This document shows positions 12,141-24,929 of a stretch of 64,000 nt of DNA, in pieces (within the stretch, counting starts at the first letter, position 1; each line of letters opens with the position of its first letter). The DNA comes from Pristionchus mayeri (taxonomy: Eukaryota; Nematoda; Chromadorea; Rhabditida; Neodiplogasteridae). The stretch covers positions 12,688,464 to 12,752,463 of the forward strand of contig BTRK01000003.1 in assembly GCA_036245805.1 (NCBI GenBank), in the 5' to 3' direction. A model generated the notes under the pieces. It had not been told where the DNA came from. It searched no databases and saw nothing but the letters and a program-made list of their open reading frames with translations. The position numbers were made by a program, and so were the translations under genes.

Positions 12141-12799
12141 TAAGAATGGGTGCTCAAATCGGAGACAATGCAAAACATAAGGAATGTTGGGAAAAAGGGG
12201 AGTTGAAAGGGGAGGAGGAGAGGGAGGAGGAGGGAGAAGGAGGAGGAGGAGGGAGTGGTGATTGATACATCACTTAGCGCGAAGTGACTGCACCTTGAGG
12301 GGCTATCGATAGAGACTGTAAACACTCGATCGGTCTCTTTCTCTCCTATTGATAACAGACTGTGTATCGGGAAACGCCGATGTTTCCACGTTTGAGGGAA
12401 ATCGAGAGAACCTCTTCTTACCCCTTTCTCGATACCCTATCACCTTCGATCGATTATCGAGAAAGTTTGCCATATATCTACAGCAGGAGCCATAATTCAT
12501 ACTACAGTCCCTTTGGCCATTATAAATAGCCCAAATACACTATGTGTTTTTTCGCACTTGGTGTCCAAGAGACCAATGCATGTTGATATGCATAATATAT
12601 CAAGTATGACAAGAGTACATACATAGCGGAGCGTTTCTACGTTGAGAAATGGCCGAACAGAGTGCACAAAAATGCCTTGTTTTTACTGAGTCAGAATTAT
12701 CAACTTATTATCTGTCTTGTTGAACTGATACGGTGGCAGGCCAAAGTATGAATCTATAGATCAGATAGTTTTTCGAAAACTTTGTAAACTCAGAATGGT

Positions 12800-12990
12800 G
12801 ACGGGAGATCATTAGAACAAAAAGGCAGAACATTAGAACATAATAGGAGATCATTAGAACAACTAGAATGTACCTTGTGCTGCCCCGAGGAACAAGACGA
12901 AAATATTTGTGAGACCTCGACAGCTTGTTTCACAAGAGATACTTCCTTCGATCGTTCATTAGAACAAAAATCATTAGAACATCGAAACAT
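12800..12990 (+). repeat. Dispersed CATTAGAACA short direct repeats
   Basis: The phrase CATTAGAACA or ATCATTAGAACA occurs near 12811, 12830, 12850, 12957 and 12971, with a variant near 13208. Spacing is irregular (about 14-105 bp). No gene is visible around it. Confidence 0.7.
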
Positions 12991-14150
12991 TCAAGAGACC
13001 TCGCGCGGCCCAGATTCGGAGAACCAAGAAGTGGACAATTCTAATATTTAGATGGCTGCGCATTTTAACGAGGAATAACTTAGATCGTGAGTTCGAACAG
13101 CGAAAGCAATTCAATGAGAGTAAATTATGAAAGAAGTTTTGATGTCTAGCTAAGTCATCAATAATTGAAAGTGCCGATGAGTGTCCAAGAACTAATCGAT
13201 AATTTGATCATTAGAAACAAAGATCGCAAATACGCAAAACGCAGTGTGCAGTAGTGATTGCTTGGCTAGAAATTAATCTTTTTTTAGTTACAAAATTACT
13301 CATTTTTGAGTTATCCTTCACAGTTCTGTGCGATAGAAAACCGAACTAACAGATTTATTTCTTAGAAAAGTCGTCCATTTTTTGGCGTATCGAGGATTGC
13401 CCATGACTCACGGGTTATGAACAATATATCACCCGAGAAAGGCAGCGAGTACGCTAAACGCAGTGTGTAGTAGTGATTGATGCGGCACTTGAGGCAATAG
13501 GCGCGATAGACTGTAAACACTCTCTCGTGATAACGACTTTGTGTCCCGATCTACAATCTTCATCGTACACCACTACGCCGCCTTTCAATGGCGTAGAAAT
13601 AAAACCATAAATTTTCGGAACAAAGTGAGGAGAGGCGCCGAAAAATAGAGCAAATATCCATTCAACCTTGACTAAATGATCACTAAAAACAGTCTAATAA
13701 CCTCTTCTTTCGCCTTCAATTTACAACCACACTTGCATAATGAATCATGCTTGTTGCACAAATTCAACCAGGAATGCTACTCCTTCGCAAATGCTCTCCT
13801 GCACCACATCTAAATATTTTCTTCTCAGCCGTTTATAGTCTTTAGTTGAAACGAGAGTGCATCTGGTCACACTCATACCTCTTCTTCAACGATATCCACG
13901 GATCGCAGAAACGCTCGCTTAGAGTAATCATCTATCTATATCCGCAAGTTGAACAAGAGTGCACCTCGTCACGCTTGGTGCCGATCACTTCTCATCGCTC
14001 GCGCAATCAAAAATAGCCACATCTTCTTCACCGACTATCATTGCCTCTCTACACTTGTTCCACACCCGGTTAGCGCAATAGTTTTGCGCATATTATCAAT
14101 AAACATCATTACAAGCTTTCAAGTAGTGTAAGGATACGAAGTGATGTGGT

Positions 14151-14368
14151 GGTCTATGCCGCGCCCTCCTATTTCATTCCACCTTGATTTGCTTCCCGGT
14201 GACACCACCCCCCACCTCATCAAGTCGTCTACCCATGACTCACGCAGGAGAATAGGTCTGGCGAAAGGTGGGCACTCCAGACTGAATCCGCCCAAATTGA
14301 CACTGGTATGCAGTGTTATCCCACGATTCCAGTCGCGAAGATGGGATATTCTTTTACCTTTACCTTTA
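14151..14368 (+). mobile_element. SINE-like element, copy 1
   Basis: Shares with 19842-20082 the blocks TCTACCCATGACTCACGCAG, AATAGGTCTGGCGAAAG and GAATCCGCCCAAATTGACAC, then a tail of repeated TTTACC. The head corresponding to the tRNA-like B box of the other copy is diverged here. Two copies with the same body and tail support a retroposed short element. Confidence 0.6.
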
Positions 14369-15770
14369 CTCGCTATCAATCTCTATCCACAACTTGCAAC
14401 AGTAGTGCGCAGATCGGGATCATGCGCCCATCAAAAATAGCCCCATCTCCTTCTTCTTCTCCTTGTTACACAACGTGTTTATCGTCCTCGACAAATCAGC
14501 GCGCGTGCGTGTTTATAGGGGGCGAAGAGTGTGACAAAAGTACTAATCTGATAAGTGGTCGGAGTCTCCCCAAACCGTACTATCTAGATCATGTCCATAC
14601 TATTCACTAGGTACTATAGATCGCTCCTATTGTATCTGTACCTTATTAAAAACTTGGTTTACATCTCTCGCTGCCAGCGAAACCTAATACAACTTGTCTG
14701 AGTTGAGCGTCCTGATATGAGGATGGTGAAAAGTGTGATTAAAGAGCTTGACCCTTGGTGTTGAGTGGTACGTTCCTCGTAGGGATGGCTTGTGAAAAAA
14801 ATGACTCACTTCATTCTGCGTTTTCTCTAGCAAGTTGCATCGGTGCGAGAGCACAGTCAGCCTCAGAGGAGGGCTCTGGCAGTTTTGGCAACACTAGTGC
14901 TCGCCGCTGATAAGTGGTCTGTTCTTCGCCAATACGTACGACCTAGGACTGTGAGACATATCTTCTGATCATTGGAAAATACGAGAGTCAGATCATCGCT
15001 GTTATGCACAAGCAGCTCAGGACCCCCAAAACCATAGTCTATCGCTTAATGATCGTTGTTATAATTTTCAAAGTGCTAGAGGCGAAAAAGTGAATGATTC
15101 CATGAGAACAACCATAATCAAAAACGGGTGGGATGTTACGGCAGTAATGTTGTGGGATTTCGGCATGACTGCCATTTCTTTCCATGCTCTCTCGCTCTGT
15201 ACAATCGGATAGAGATCGGGCAAAATAGGAGATCAGCCACTATCAAACATGGTTGCCGTAGATAGAGTACACACAACCCCTTGTTGTTTTGCGAAAATCG
15301 TGATGGGACAATCGGAGAACTATGCCCTCTCATCTATGCAGAGCGAGACCAAGTGGGAATCACTTATATTACGTGAATGTAGTTTGCGTCCATTCAAGGC
15401 GGAGAACTGGAAAATCATGGGATCTAACTGTACTTCAAATTTAACGGTAGTTGCATTAGCTTCTCTCAATAGAACAAATACAATTCGCGTGTGAAGCATG
15501 ACTATTTTATGCGCATAATAAATAAATTGTGGTTTTACAGAGCAGTACCTGTTGTGCTCATGTCGAAATTCGAGTATTTTACTACTTAATTACTTACTAC
15601 TAAGTAGTAAGTAGTTGAAGGGGACGCGGAATCTCTCGAGCAGTGATTTCCATGGCATCCTATCCTAATCCAATGTTACCTATGTAGGCGCGATCAGGAA
15701 ACGACAAATCATATTTTCACATAGTATTACAACATTGCACTGAGGAAGTAAATTTATTTCGAGAAACATA

Positions 15771-17018
15771 TTGGTGTGTCCGGAAAGTTCGTATAATTTT
15801 TTGTTTTTATTTTTTATTCAATGCTTTACAATTCTCAGTGACCAATGTATGCCCCCTTCTTTCTCACTACCTCCATCCAGCGATTGGGCAGGGTCTCGAT
15901 TCCTCTCTTCCAGAATGCGAGTTTCTTCGAGACCGCCCAGTTCACGAAAGCCCTCACAACTTCATCTCGATTCTTGAACTTCTTTCCTTTGCAGAAGTCA
16001 GAGAGAGAGAGCGGAAGCAGTGGTAGTCGCATGGGGAGAGATCCGGGGAATACGGTGGATGGAGAATCCTCTCGATCTTCAGCTCGTCCATTTTCTTCTG
16101 GGTCATCTTTGCTCGATGTGGGCGGGCGTTGTCCATCAGAAGAAGAATTTTGCCTTGGTTCAGGAGTCTGGGAGGGACTCTGCTCTGATCGCGACATCTT
16201 CCAGTTGTTCAGAGAAGAGGTCGGCATTGATGCTGGTGCCAGGGGCGAGGATCTCCCAGTAGATGGGACCGAGCACTGAGAAGAAGAAGCAGAGGAGTTC
16301 CTTCTTTCCGTGCTCTTCCTTCTTCGGGACGGGCGTGGGCTTCTCATCTGCATCCACCCATTGCAGTCTCCTCACAGGGTTATCGTACGTGATCCACTTC
16401 TCATCTGTAGCGATGATGGAATTAACCCATCGAAGATTGGATCTACGATGGAGTAATTCCCGACAGACTTGACACGATTTTTCAGCTGTTCGGGGGAGAG
16501 GTCATGGGGAATCACTTTTGGGAGTTTCGGCTTCTTCCCAGATCGATGGAGGATATCGGACACCGTTGATCTGGGAGTACCAGTATCCTTCTTCAACTCA
16601 CGCACACTGGCCATGGGCTTGCGCTTCAGTGTACGGAGAACGAGAGGCTGATCGAGGGAGGGAGGGCGTCCAGAGCGAGGTTGATCATCGAAACCAAACT
16701 CCTCTTTCTTGAAGCGGGAGAACCACTTATAGCAAAAGGGTATGGAGGGGGCGTCAGCTCCTTCCGACTGGGCCAGGGCAGAGTGGGCCTCCTTCACGGA
16801 TCTGCCAAGACGGTAGTAATGAAGTAAAACTAGTCGGAGGTAGAGATGGGAGTCCATCACAAGAATCAATGTAGCAACTAGGAGACTGATTAAATCCTCT
16901 CACTACTCAACGTCAGAATGATGCAATACATTGTTGACAAACAGATTGCGCAATCACTGCTTTTGATCGCGAACTGACTTTTTTCCGAAGCATTATACGA
17001 ACTTTCCGGACACCCCAA
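15771..17018 (-). mobile_element. Mariner-type transposon, full length but inactive
   Basis: Ends TTGGTGTGTCCGGAAAGTTC and the complement of GAACTTTCCGGACACCCCAA are inverted repeats with one mismatch over 27 bp, flanked by TA at 15769-15770 and 17019-17020. Length is 1248 bp, typical of mariner. It encodes a minus-strand transposase (see separate entry) that is broken by frameshifts. Confidence 0.95.
15835..16869 (-). pseudogene. Mariner transposase pseudogene
   Basis: Read on the minus strand, the protein begins near 16869 with a helix-turn-helix region (LHYYRLGRSVKEAH) and RSGRPPS linker. It continues with the catalytic blocks ATDEKW, MDNARPH and YSPDLSPCDYH, the D,D34D signature of mariner transposases, and ends with AYIGH at 15835. 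Three frameshifts break it: near 16470 (between NRVKSV and RELLHRRSN), near 16168 (before RLLNQGKILLL) and in a short GA run near 16005 (before SDFCKGKKF). All three catalytic aspartates are still present. The copy cannot make a full protein. The frameshift in a GA run looks like slippage. Confidence 0.92.
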
Positions 17019-17020
17019 TA

Positions 17021-18300
17021 TTTTCATTCTACACACTCTCTCCACGATATTTACACGAAAATTGTCAACACCTGATCAGAAATCGAATGAATTCTTCCTT
17101 TATACAAGGAAGTGATTGATGAACGCGCAAATAGAAGACCAAGTACCTCTCAGAAATCTTCCTGATGATCAGAACAACATGGAATAAGAGGAATAGTCAG
17201 TGAAACAATTATCGAAGGAAGCAAAAGATGGAACGCCAAATCCTATTTTCACCATAATCTTAGTCTTCCAACATTACATCGGCAAGGATGTATATTTACG
17301 ACGATAATCGTGGTCAAAACACCAGAGCAGAAATCGAATTAATTGCACACGCGTACAGGGAAGTGATTGATGGACACGCAAAGGGAAGGCCAACTACCGT
17401 AACCAATGGGAATAACCCCGTATCAAGTTTTTACGACAATATCTCGCAACATGAGTTAGGGAATACCACTGTCCACTTTCAGATGTTGTTCTGATTTTCA
17501 CGCAACTTTAGACCTAGAAATTGCATGGAGGATACCATACTACACTCTCCAAAATGTAATGAGCAGCAGACCAGAATTAATGTGAACTTGTCCAGGACAG
17601 GGAAGTGATCAATAGACGTAAATAGAAGGTGAAATTCCGCATAAAATCCCTTCTTAACATCACGCAAAATCTCGATGTCAATGGTAATCTACAAATAGTT
17701 TGCAAACGAAGTTCCAGAAATTTTAATCACCGAAAATATCATGCTTTACAACATTATCAGTGCACCAAAAACGACATTAGCATCGCTATACATTTTCTTC
17801 ATATGAAAAGAATCGCCTCTCAAATCGACCGCTGTTCTTTATAACTGGGCACGAGGAGTGCGCAAATAGAAGAACCAGGGGATAAACAGCCCTAAGACAG
17901 TGATCACGCTGTCTGTCGATAAAGACTGGCACCGCCAAGTGTCTAGCTACAAGGGAATTGGAATAGAGAGTGGGAAGGGTTTGTCGATAAACATCGACCG
18001 GAGGGGTGCGAATGATCTATTTCTGGATCATGTTTTAAATCAATCAGAATGTTGATAATAAAAAAACATGAGAATTTCAGAGAGTTGCATCATAGCATGG
18101 ACCATGTGCGTATGGATTCTACTCCTTAATAAGTCTGTAGAAGAGGCCCTATTGCGCATGTGTGGTTCATAAAAGAATGCATAACGCGAATGGTTGGACC
18201 GAGAGCGCAAACAACTTTCTACCGCGACATGATGACCGTTGACAGTTATTCACGTATTACTCCGTGCAGAGCGTGCCAAAGATTACATACGGGGCCCAAA
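17021..18300. other. Gene-free spacer
   Basis: No supported exon. Three diverged segments near 17040-17120, 17290-17390 and 17560-17640 share phrases such as CAGAAATCGAAT, AGGGAAGTGATTGATG and ACGCAAATAGAAG, so this is an old tandem duplication of about 250-300 bp. Confidence 0.45.
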
Positions 18301-18327
18301 TAGGAGATTGCCTTTTACATGTTTCCC

Positions 18328-18415
18328 AGAGTCAAGGGTCTGACTCTCTTCAACCTACATGCTCTCTCGCTTTCTCTAACCAGCGAGAGAGCGTTCAAAA
18401 TGAGGAGAGACCGAT
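18328..18415. mobile_element. GA-rich fold-back with 10-bp direct flanks
   Basis: An 88-bp hairpin (arms TGACTCTCTTCAACCTACATG and its diverged partner GCGTTCAAAATGAGGAGAGA) is bordered by the direct repeat CATGTTTCCC at 18318-18327 and 18416-18425. This is the clearest target-site duplication found for the family. Confidence 0.65.
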
Positions 18416-19264
18416 CATGTTTCCCCGTTCCCTCCACACACCCATCAATCACGCATTCCTTATTTGTTGTCCCCATTTCAATCAAAGAAATTGAGAGAGG
18501 GGAGGAGGAGGGGAGAGGAGAGGAGGAGGAAGAACCCCTGCTGCGGTGGCGGTGCAAACTTCACCGTGATCAAGGGTGTTCTGTTTCTCCATAATAACAT
18601 GATCGCTAGATTATCATAACGAAAAATTGGCACTGCAAGGAAAGGTCCTAGGGACGGCTTTGAAAGAAAGGATTCCATCATTCTACATGCTATAAGAGAC
18701 TGTTATCACGAAGGGGGGGGGGGTTATAAGACTGAAGTTTTCACTGTAAAATGTAAATTCCCTTGGTGTGGCTAAAACTTCAACAATGTTTCAATAATAT
18801 GCTTGAAAATCTAGAAATTTTGCCTCGAATATAGAAAACGCTAGAAAAGAGCAACAATGCCAACATTTAACGCATTTTACTGGTTCCACCATTAGCCTGA
18901 TCGAATTTGTTAGTCGTACAATCTAAGGGAGTGGCAGCGTCAATGATACAATTAGAGTCAATGATCACAGCGCGAAAAGGTTCGCGATGTGGAGTAGGCA
19001 CGGCTTGGCAAGCATTTCTTTCTTCATTCAACATCCTTTCTCGTCAAATCTGTGAGAGAGAATACTGATTGAAGAGCGCAATTTCATGTGGACAGCTTGA
19101 GATTTATCGAAACTAGTCGATGAAAGGGGAACACGGAGGGGAGAAGAAGAGGAGGAGGGGAGGGAGGAGGCGTTACTTGAGTGGAAGAAGGAACTGCTCC
19201 ACCTCTTGATCAAAAACCGATGAGACAAGGAAGGGTTAATGTAACGGAGCCACCGAGTATTCAT

Positions 19265-19341
19265 CAGACTCTCCTCAATTTGCATGCTCTCTTGCCTTCT
19301 CTAACCTGCGAGAGAGTGTATATCAAGAGGAGAGTCAGATC
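19265..19341. repeat. GA-rich fold-back repeat
   Basis: Arms CAGACTCTCCTCAATTTGCA and GTGTATATCAAGAGGAGAGT with the usual GCTCTCTTGC/GCGAGAGAG core. Confidence 0.6.
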
Positions 19342-19841
19342 ATTCACCGCGACGATGAAAAAAGAGAGGAAAGGGAGTGTCCACACCCAAATTTGAACGC
19401 GCTCGCGCGTAAATTCGAAAAATATTTGGCACGAGAAGGGGATTTCACTAATTGAGAAAGGGTAATTTGTTTGGGCGTTCAATGATTTTCAGTGATGTGA
19501 GTTACGTGACAAAAATTGAGAATTTTCGGTGAAATTTTCTCGATGGCGATGTATTCTTATACGGGAAGATATCGTAGTTTAAACGGTTGTATTTTCAAGT
19601 TTATATCTCGCTCAGTATGTTTAATGTGAAGATTTAATCGGGTCAAGAAAAAGGGCCAGTTGCGAACTCAATCTAAGGCAATGCTCAAAGACAGGGCGTC
19701 GCCAGATAAATAATGTTCAAACATCCCCAACAACAACCGTCCCAAAAAATAGTTCATCGCTCTTAAAGTACACTAATGCGATTTGTCGACTTTGCCATGC
19801 ACATCAGTCTAGACACATTATCAGGGCGTCTATGATTATCG

Positions 19842-20082
19842 TCTATGATTATCCCATTCCATCCCGCACGGGTTCGATTCCCGGTCGTGACACCGTCTCC
19901 GCCCCACCAAGGAGCCTACCCATGGGGGAAGGGGAATTGGTAGTCGTGACTCGATCACGCAGGTAAATAGGTCTGGCGAAAGCTGGGCAATGAATCCGCC
20001 CAAATTGACACTGGCCTAGCAGTGTTCTCCATGCGAGCTGGTCTAGAAGACGGGATGTACCTTTACGTTTTACCTATGATTA
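19842..20082 (+). mobile_element. tRNA-headed SINE, copy 2
   Basis: A B-box-like GGGTTCGATTCCCGG lies at 19869-19884, followed by the body shared with 14151-14368 (CTACCCATG, CACGCAGGTAAATAGGTCT, GAATCCGCCCAAATTGACAC, TAGCAGTGTT) and a TTTACGTTTTACC tail. The internal Pol III promoter box and a repeated-motif tail are the usual marks of a tRNA-derived SINE. I did not find a convincing A box. Confidence 0.6.
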
Positions 20083-20640
20083 TTTGGTGATCTACTGTTG
20101 AACCGAACAAGAAATCGAAAGTACACATGAAGAGGAAGGGATGGCTTCACAATAAATCGTATCATCGTTCTAGTCTGACAGAGAGTATGAAAAATGAAGA
20201 GAGACAATTCATTCAAGTCATTCGTGAGCACAGATTATTCAGTGGATGTAAGCCAGGAGTGCTAATCGATGGGCGTGATTTTTACACATTGCCTGAAACT
20301 CTAAAGTTGATCGTTCGAACCTTACGATAAGTGCGCTGAGTTATCTTTAGAGTTTTTATTGCTCTATCACTTCTCACTTGGGAGAGAATTGATCTTGTTC
20401 ATTCTGAGCGGTGAGAGAGCATGCACAATTAAGAGGATCATTTCTAGCTCTATCACACCTCTGAACGATCGGCTTGCTTTCTCCATTCCAAGAACGAAAT
20501 TTCTTGATTTATCACATCTCTATTGCAGGAAGTTGTTCCAGCACTGACATTCCCATCCAACCGGGTATTGAACAGGTTTCATGATGCTCTTGAATCTATT
20601 TTTTCCATTAAAAGTGATCTTTTTTCATTTCACCTCTGCT

Positions 20641-20747
20641 AGTCGCTGTGGCACGAGGCCGGATGAGAACTATTTCCTCGTGCCGCAGGATATTTCAAAA
20701 GCGGCATGACACAATAGTTCTCATCCGACCTAGTGCCGACTATCACT
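20641..20747. repeat. Inverted repeat with GGCACGAGG ends
   Basis: Left arm TAGTCGCTGTGGCACGAGGC and CGGATGAGAACTATT pair with ATAGTTCTCATCCGACCTAG and TGCCGACTATCA. About 105 bp, likely a MITE. Related single arms occur near 21300 and 42465 (ATGGTGACCATCCGACCTAG). Confidence 0.6.
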
Positions 20748-21356
20748 AGAAAAAAAACGTAATCATCAATCAAATCTCTATTGCAAGAAGTCATCACTTA
20801 CATTCTTATCACACCGGAAACTGTTTTCTTGATGCTACTCCATTTAGTTTTTCTTTATCTTACACATTCTTCAATTGTCCAATCGAGTTCATTTTCATTG
20901 ACGAATGAGCGAATGTAAAGACATCATACATAAAAAATGAACGAGATGGATGCGATATTGTGAAAGTATAGGAGGGGGGGGGGGGGGTTCGTTATGTAAT
21001 ACTCAGGCCTCGAGCTATTTCAGAGTGCACTCACTTTAAAGCAGGACTCTCAGCAAAAAACGCGCCTGGTTGAAATATGTTTCACATAGTGAGAGAACTC
21101 TCTTCAAGTCATGTGCTCTCTCACTCGTTGCCTGCGCGTCAGGGTCAACTTTAAATGATTTAATGGATCCAAATCTCAATTCGGAATAGAAATCGGAATT
21201 TCGATAATGAGTTACGGTTTACGATTGTCTCGAAACTGCGTTGTCAGCTTGTCCTGGCTAGTTTTGCTGACAGACCCGCTTCAAGCAAACCATGGGTACT
21301 AGGTCGGATGAGAACTATGACGTCATGCCGCCTTTGATATATCGACGTCTCATGAA

Positions 21357-24300
21357 TCACTGGTGATTGCCGCAGGAGCTGCAGCACAGCTTGCTACTGT
21401 CTCCTTCCTCTACATCATTGTGCTGCAGCTGAAGCCGCTTATTTTTCACGGAGACCTTCACGGGCTGTAATATAAGTAGTATTTCACTAACATGCAATTA
21501 TAAAATAATCGCCAAACTGATATAAAGGATAATCACAAACGATAGTGGTCATTATCATGCGCAAATTTCAGAACTTGCGATTGTCTACACTAATTGTCAG
21601 GAACGTTATACAAATAAATGATTAAAACAAAAAATAATTAATGAATTAATGACCTACCTCAGCAAGCAAGCTGGAAATGAGCATGACGACGAATACGATG
21701 AGCAGGACCATTGCGCTGGTAAACATGGCACTGGGATAGTGTAGAGGTAGAGCGTAGAAGCGCCTGTTGCCGTAGGCTTCCAGTAAGAAGGAACAGACGA
21801 AGAGCGCTCAGCAGCCAGAGATTCTGTAAACACGCCTCCACAGACGGGCGTTGATCTGTCGAATTTAGATTATGAGCAATCGCTTGTATCAGGCTGGTGC
21901 ATAATTTTCGATACAAAATCACGATTAAGGTTTTCGAGCCATATCTTGCTTCGGTCTTGAGCAATCTTCATGTGGTTTCTTTTGCAGTATTAGTGCATGT
22001 GTACTCTACATAGCGCACATTGCATCGCACCTCATCAATCAGTATTACCGATGAGACATCGCTCCAAAGTCTGAGAATTGCAAAACTTCATAAACTTTTC
22101 GATTGATTACTACTCTTTGCGAAGCAATAATTGCGCTGCTTCAACACCATTTTTGTGAAGGATGATGATTAACTATTCTACTTTTACCAGAGATCGGCAT
22201 AAGCCATAAAACGGTCTGACAAAATAGCCACGCATTCCGAAATTGTGGGGTGTTGAAAATGGCAGATTACAATTGCATTTACTAGGAGTTTTTGCTGGAT
22301 GAGCTTGAGGTCTCAAATGAAACATAACCTGAAGTACCTATCATGAAGATGCTACCACAGTCAATTGGTGAAGATTCCTCATTCCATTCAAGAGAATTCG
22401 TAATCGTGGGTTAAAACCTCAAATTTGAACGACGAAATTGGCATATTTCGTATTATTAGTAATCTGTGGAAGCCCGAAACGGTAGATCCACCTGTTCAAT
22501 GGAAGCGTCCACCCTTACTAATTAGTGTCTCAGAAGGACGGGATTTGCTTTTAATTCATTTAATTTTTGCCATGAATTTTAATGAAAGCTCCAAAACATG
22601 GTAATTTTTGCCAATTTTCACATATCATTGTACTTCGGCGGTCTGACATTGGATCGATCGGATTGAAACCAATCATTATTTTCACCTAACACTGCCTCAA
22701 ATAATACTCAAGCGGGGTTTGATACTTGTGAAGTATTCGCCAGTATATTTACAAAATACCTTGTATCGAAAATTATGCACCAACCTAATATATTTTTCTT
22801 CCACTAGATAAAGATATATATAATTTCGAAGATAGAAATTTCGAACAACTCCCAGGTGGCCAAACCGACTGACGTAAGACCCGCGAAAACTGACCTCTCC
22901 CTTCTTCACCAACTTCAGCAGACTGTAGCAGTGGACGATGATCAGGCAGATAAGCACCAGAAATCCGATAGCGGCACGAGTGTATTCCTTCTTGAGCGCG
23001 CACATCATCGGGTTGGCAAAGAATGTTGTGAGGAAGAGTAGAAGGAGAGAGAGGACGGCTCCAATCAGCTCCTTCGACACGGAATCTCTTCGAACCTGTG
23101 ATGATCGTTATAGCGATTCTTTACAGATCCATCAACGCGCTCTTGTAGAAGTAACGAAAATCTGTTTGAAAACACACATTGGAACTGTAAAAACGGACTA
23201 TTTGTCATTTTAACCCCATGACAGGATAAGGGATAAGAGGCAATATGAAGGGGAATACGGTCTAGAGGTGTGATAACCGTAACATTGGAACTAGGGTTCT
23301 CTTATTGGAAATTTTTTGTATCATTTCCAGATATGTTTCATGTGCGCTATATATTTCACATGTATAATGCACGTGAAACATATCTGAAAATTATACAAAA
23401 ATTTTCCAATAAGAGAACCCTAATTGGAATTGTAAGAACGGACTAATTGCTCCTCGGTTGTCCGACTCGTCGCAATGAGTACTTCCATGATGGCCATGTA
23501 CGAGTATAGGATGCAGCAGATGATGAATATCGAGAATCCGAAGATCAGAAGACACAAAACCCAGGGAGTTTTGTACGACGATACCGCTATAGGAACCAGA
23601 CGTAGAGTATAGGGTTAGGTAATTGGTTTATCCAGTATGGGTAGTCGAACTGCAAATGAATCAGTTGATAATGGTTTGTAAGTTTAGTTAACTCACAAAA
23701 AGAGTATGGTATAATGCATGTTGACATTATTCGATTGTACCATATGTGAGAGGTTATGAGGCTGGTCGCCTAAGATTTGGCACACCGAATTTTCGAAAAT
23801 CTGCCAGAATAGGTTTTCGAGGGTGCTGATAATCGTGGTCATCTTCATTTTGCACCATCTAGATCTGTTAAGCCAGGGTGCATGTAGGCATATATGTTTC
23901 AATGTAAAGTATTATAGTTGAGAACGTTTTTCAATTACAGAAGCAATTGTCTATACAATATTCCAGTGAAACATTTTCGAAGTTGACCAACGAGCAGGCC
24001 AGAACGGACGTTTTCGGTCACATGAGAAACTAATTATACAACCTCTAAAATGTACCAAATTTTTTTTCTGGATAGATCTCATCATGCGTAACAACATATC
24101 AAAAATCCAGCTAGGTTTTTTGTTTCGTATTCGAGTAAAAAAATCTCTTAAAAAATATGAAATTTTAAAATTCCGATTTTGCATGAACAAACAACATATT
24201 CGGATAGAGCGCATCAAGAAGGGCCTAAAACCAATTTTTCACATTTTTCGGATATATTTCCGATGTGTTTTGAATGAAAAAATAAAAATTGTACAGAAAT

Positions 24301-24707
24301 TTGAACATGCGTAATTATGCAAATTAGACATTTTGAAGCATGAAAAGTATAGAATTCGAAAGAGGGTACCCATAGCTATCATAAACTCTAAAAATCTCAA
24401 TGTGCCTCTTTTTGCTGTGCCGGTAGATGTGCGATTCTTAGGCGAACGCACTGTTATCCCGTATCTGTAGTCGAATTGCTAATGTATTAATTAAAAATAG
24501 GTTAGCTGGATCACACAAAGAGATGGTACCACATGTGAGAGGTTACTGCAAAGGCCCAAGTCGTTTATCTTTGCACTATCTGAGACAGCAAATGATAATC
24601 GCCGATATCGCCTGTGGCAATCCTTCTATATCCAAGTTGACGATGCTCACATCTAGCGGGATAGTTAACGTGTATGCTAGAACGAGGGGAACCAGTCGGG
24701 GGTACAT
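21357..24707 (-). pseudogene. Multi-pass membrane protein pseudogene
   Basis: Minus-strand paralogue of the gene at 42673-43937. Exons: 24579-24707 (MYPRLVPLVLAYTLTIPLDV...), 23444-23649 (FDYPYWINQL..., then KTPWVLCLLIFGF...), 22895-23095 (VSKELIGAVLSLLLLFLTTF..., exactly 201 nt as in the paralogue), 21658-21855 (INARLWRRVYRISGC...) and 21357-21464 (a hydrophilic cysteine-rich tail ending CCSSCGNHQ). Three lesions are seen: TAG at 24576-24578, a one-base loss in exon 2 after YVWF, and TGA at 21808-21810. The intron that splits exons 2 and 3 of the paralogue is absent. The ATG follows CTTCAG, as at a trans-splice site. Function unknown. Several lesions make a working product unlikely unless the assembly is wrong. 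Confidence 0.7.
23294..23420. mobile_element. TA-flanked MITE, family GRGTTCTC (copy 2)
   Basis: 127 bp with near-perfect inverted ends GGGTTCTCTTATTGGAAA and TTTCCAATAAGAGAACCC between TA at 23292-23293 and 23421-23422. Almost the whole element is a palindrome centred near 23355. It lies in an intron of the membrane protein pseudogene. Confidence 0.85.
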
Positions 24708-24834
24708 CTGAAGGAAGTCGATAATTAATCAATATTTTGGCACAGGAAAATTAATTTTCATGATGCAGTGCCACAAATGATTCCATTATTGAGTGAGATA
24801 AGCAAGGAAAAATGCTCACTTTCAATCTAGTCAG

Positions 24835-24926
24835 AGACTCCGGTTTTTCGACGCAGGATGGGCGCCACGAGTGCGTGGCGGCGCCGCTTCGCAAAAGTGA
24901 CGCGCATCCTGCGTCGAAAAACCTGA
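24835..24926. repeat. Perfect-armed inverted repeat
   Basis: GGTTTTTCGACGCAGGATG at the left and GCATCCTGCGTCGAAAAACC at the right are complementary over 19 bp, with a second short hairpin GCCACGAGTGCGTGGC inside. No target duplication was identified. Confidence 0.7.
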
Positions 24927-24929
24927 GGA

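Larger units (their letters stand above)
8291..15770. other. Gene-free repeat desert
   Basis: No exon chain could be built. The stretch contains GA and TC microsatellites, G-rich purine tracts (9625-9690), several GA-rich fold-backs, a set of CATTAGAAC repeats and one SINE copy. Segments near 8335-8390 and 8830-8885 are diverged duplicates sharing the phrase GCCTGGAAGAGTAC.GTAA. Segments near 12290-12370, 13230-13260 and 13440-13550 share pieces such as GACTGTAAACACTC. Confidence 0.45.
18426..21356. other. Gene-free repeat-rich spacer
   Basis: No exon chain was found. It contains one fold-back (19265-19341), a SINE copy, a pair of inverted segments at 20641-20747, G runs near 18711 and 20974, and a fragment near 21300 that repeats the phrase AGGTCGGATGAGAACTAT from the 20.6 kb inverted repeat. 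Confidence 0.45.
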
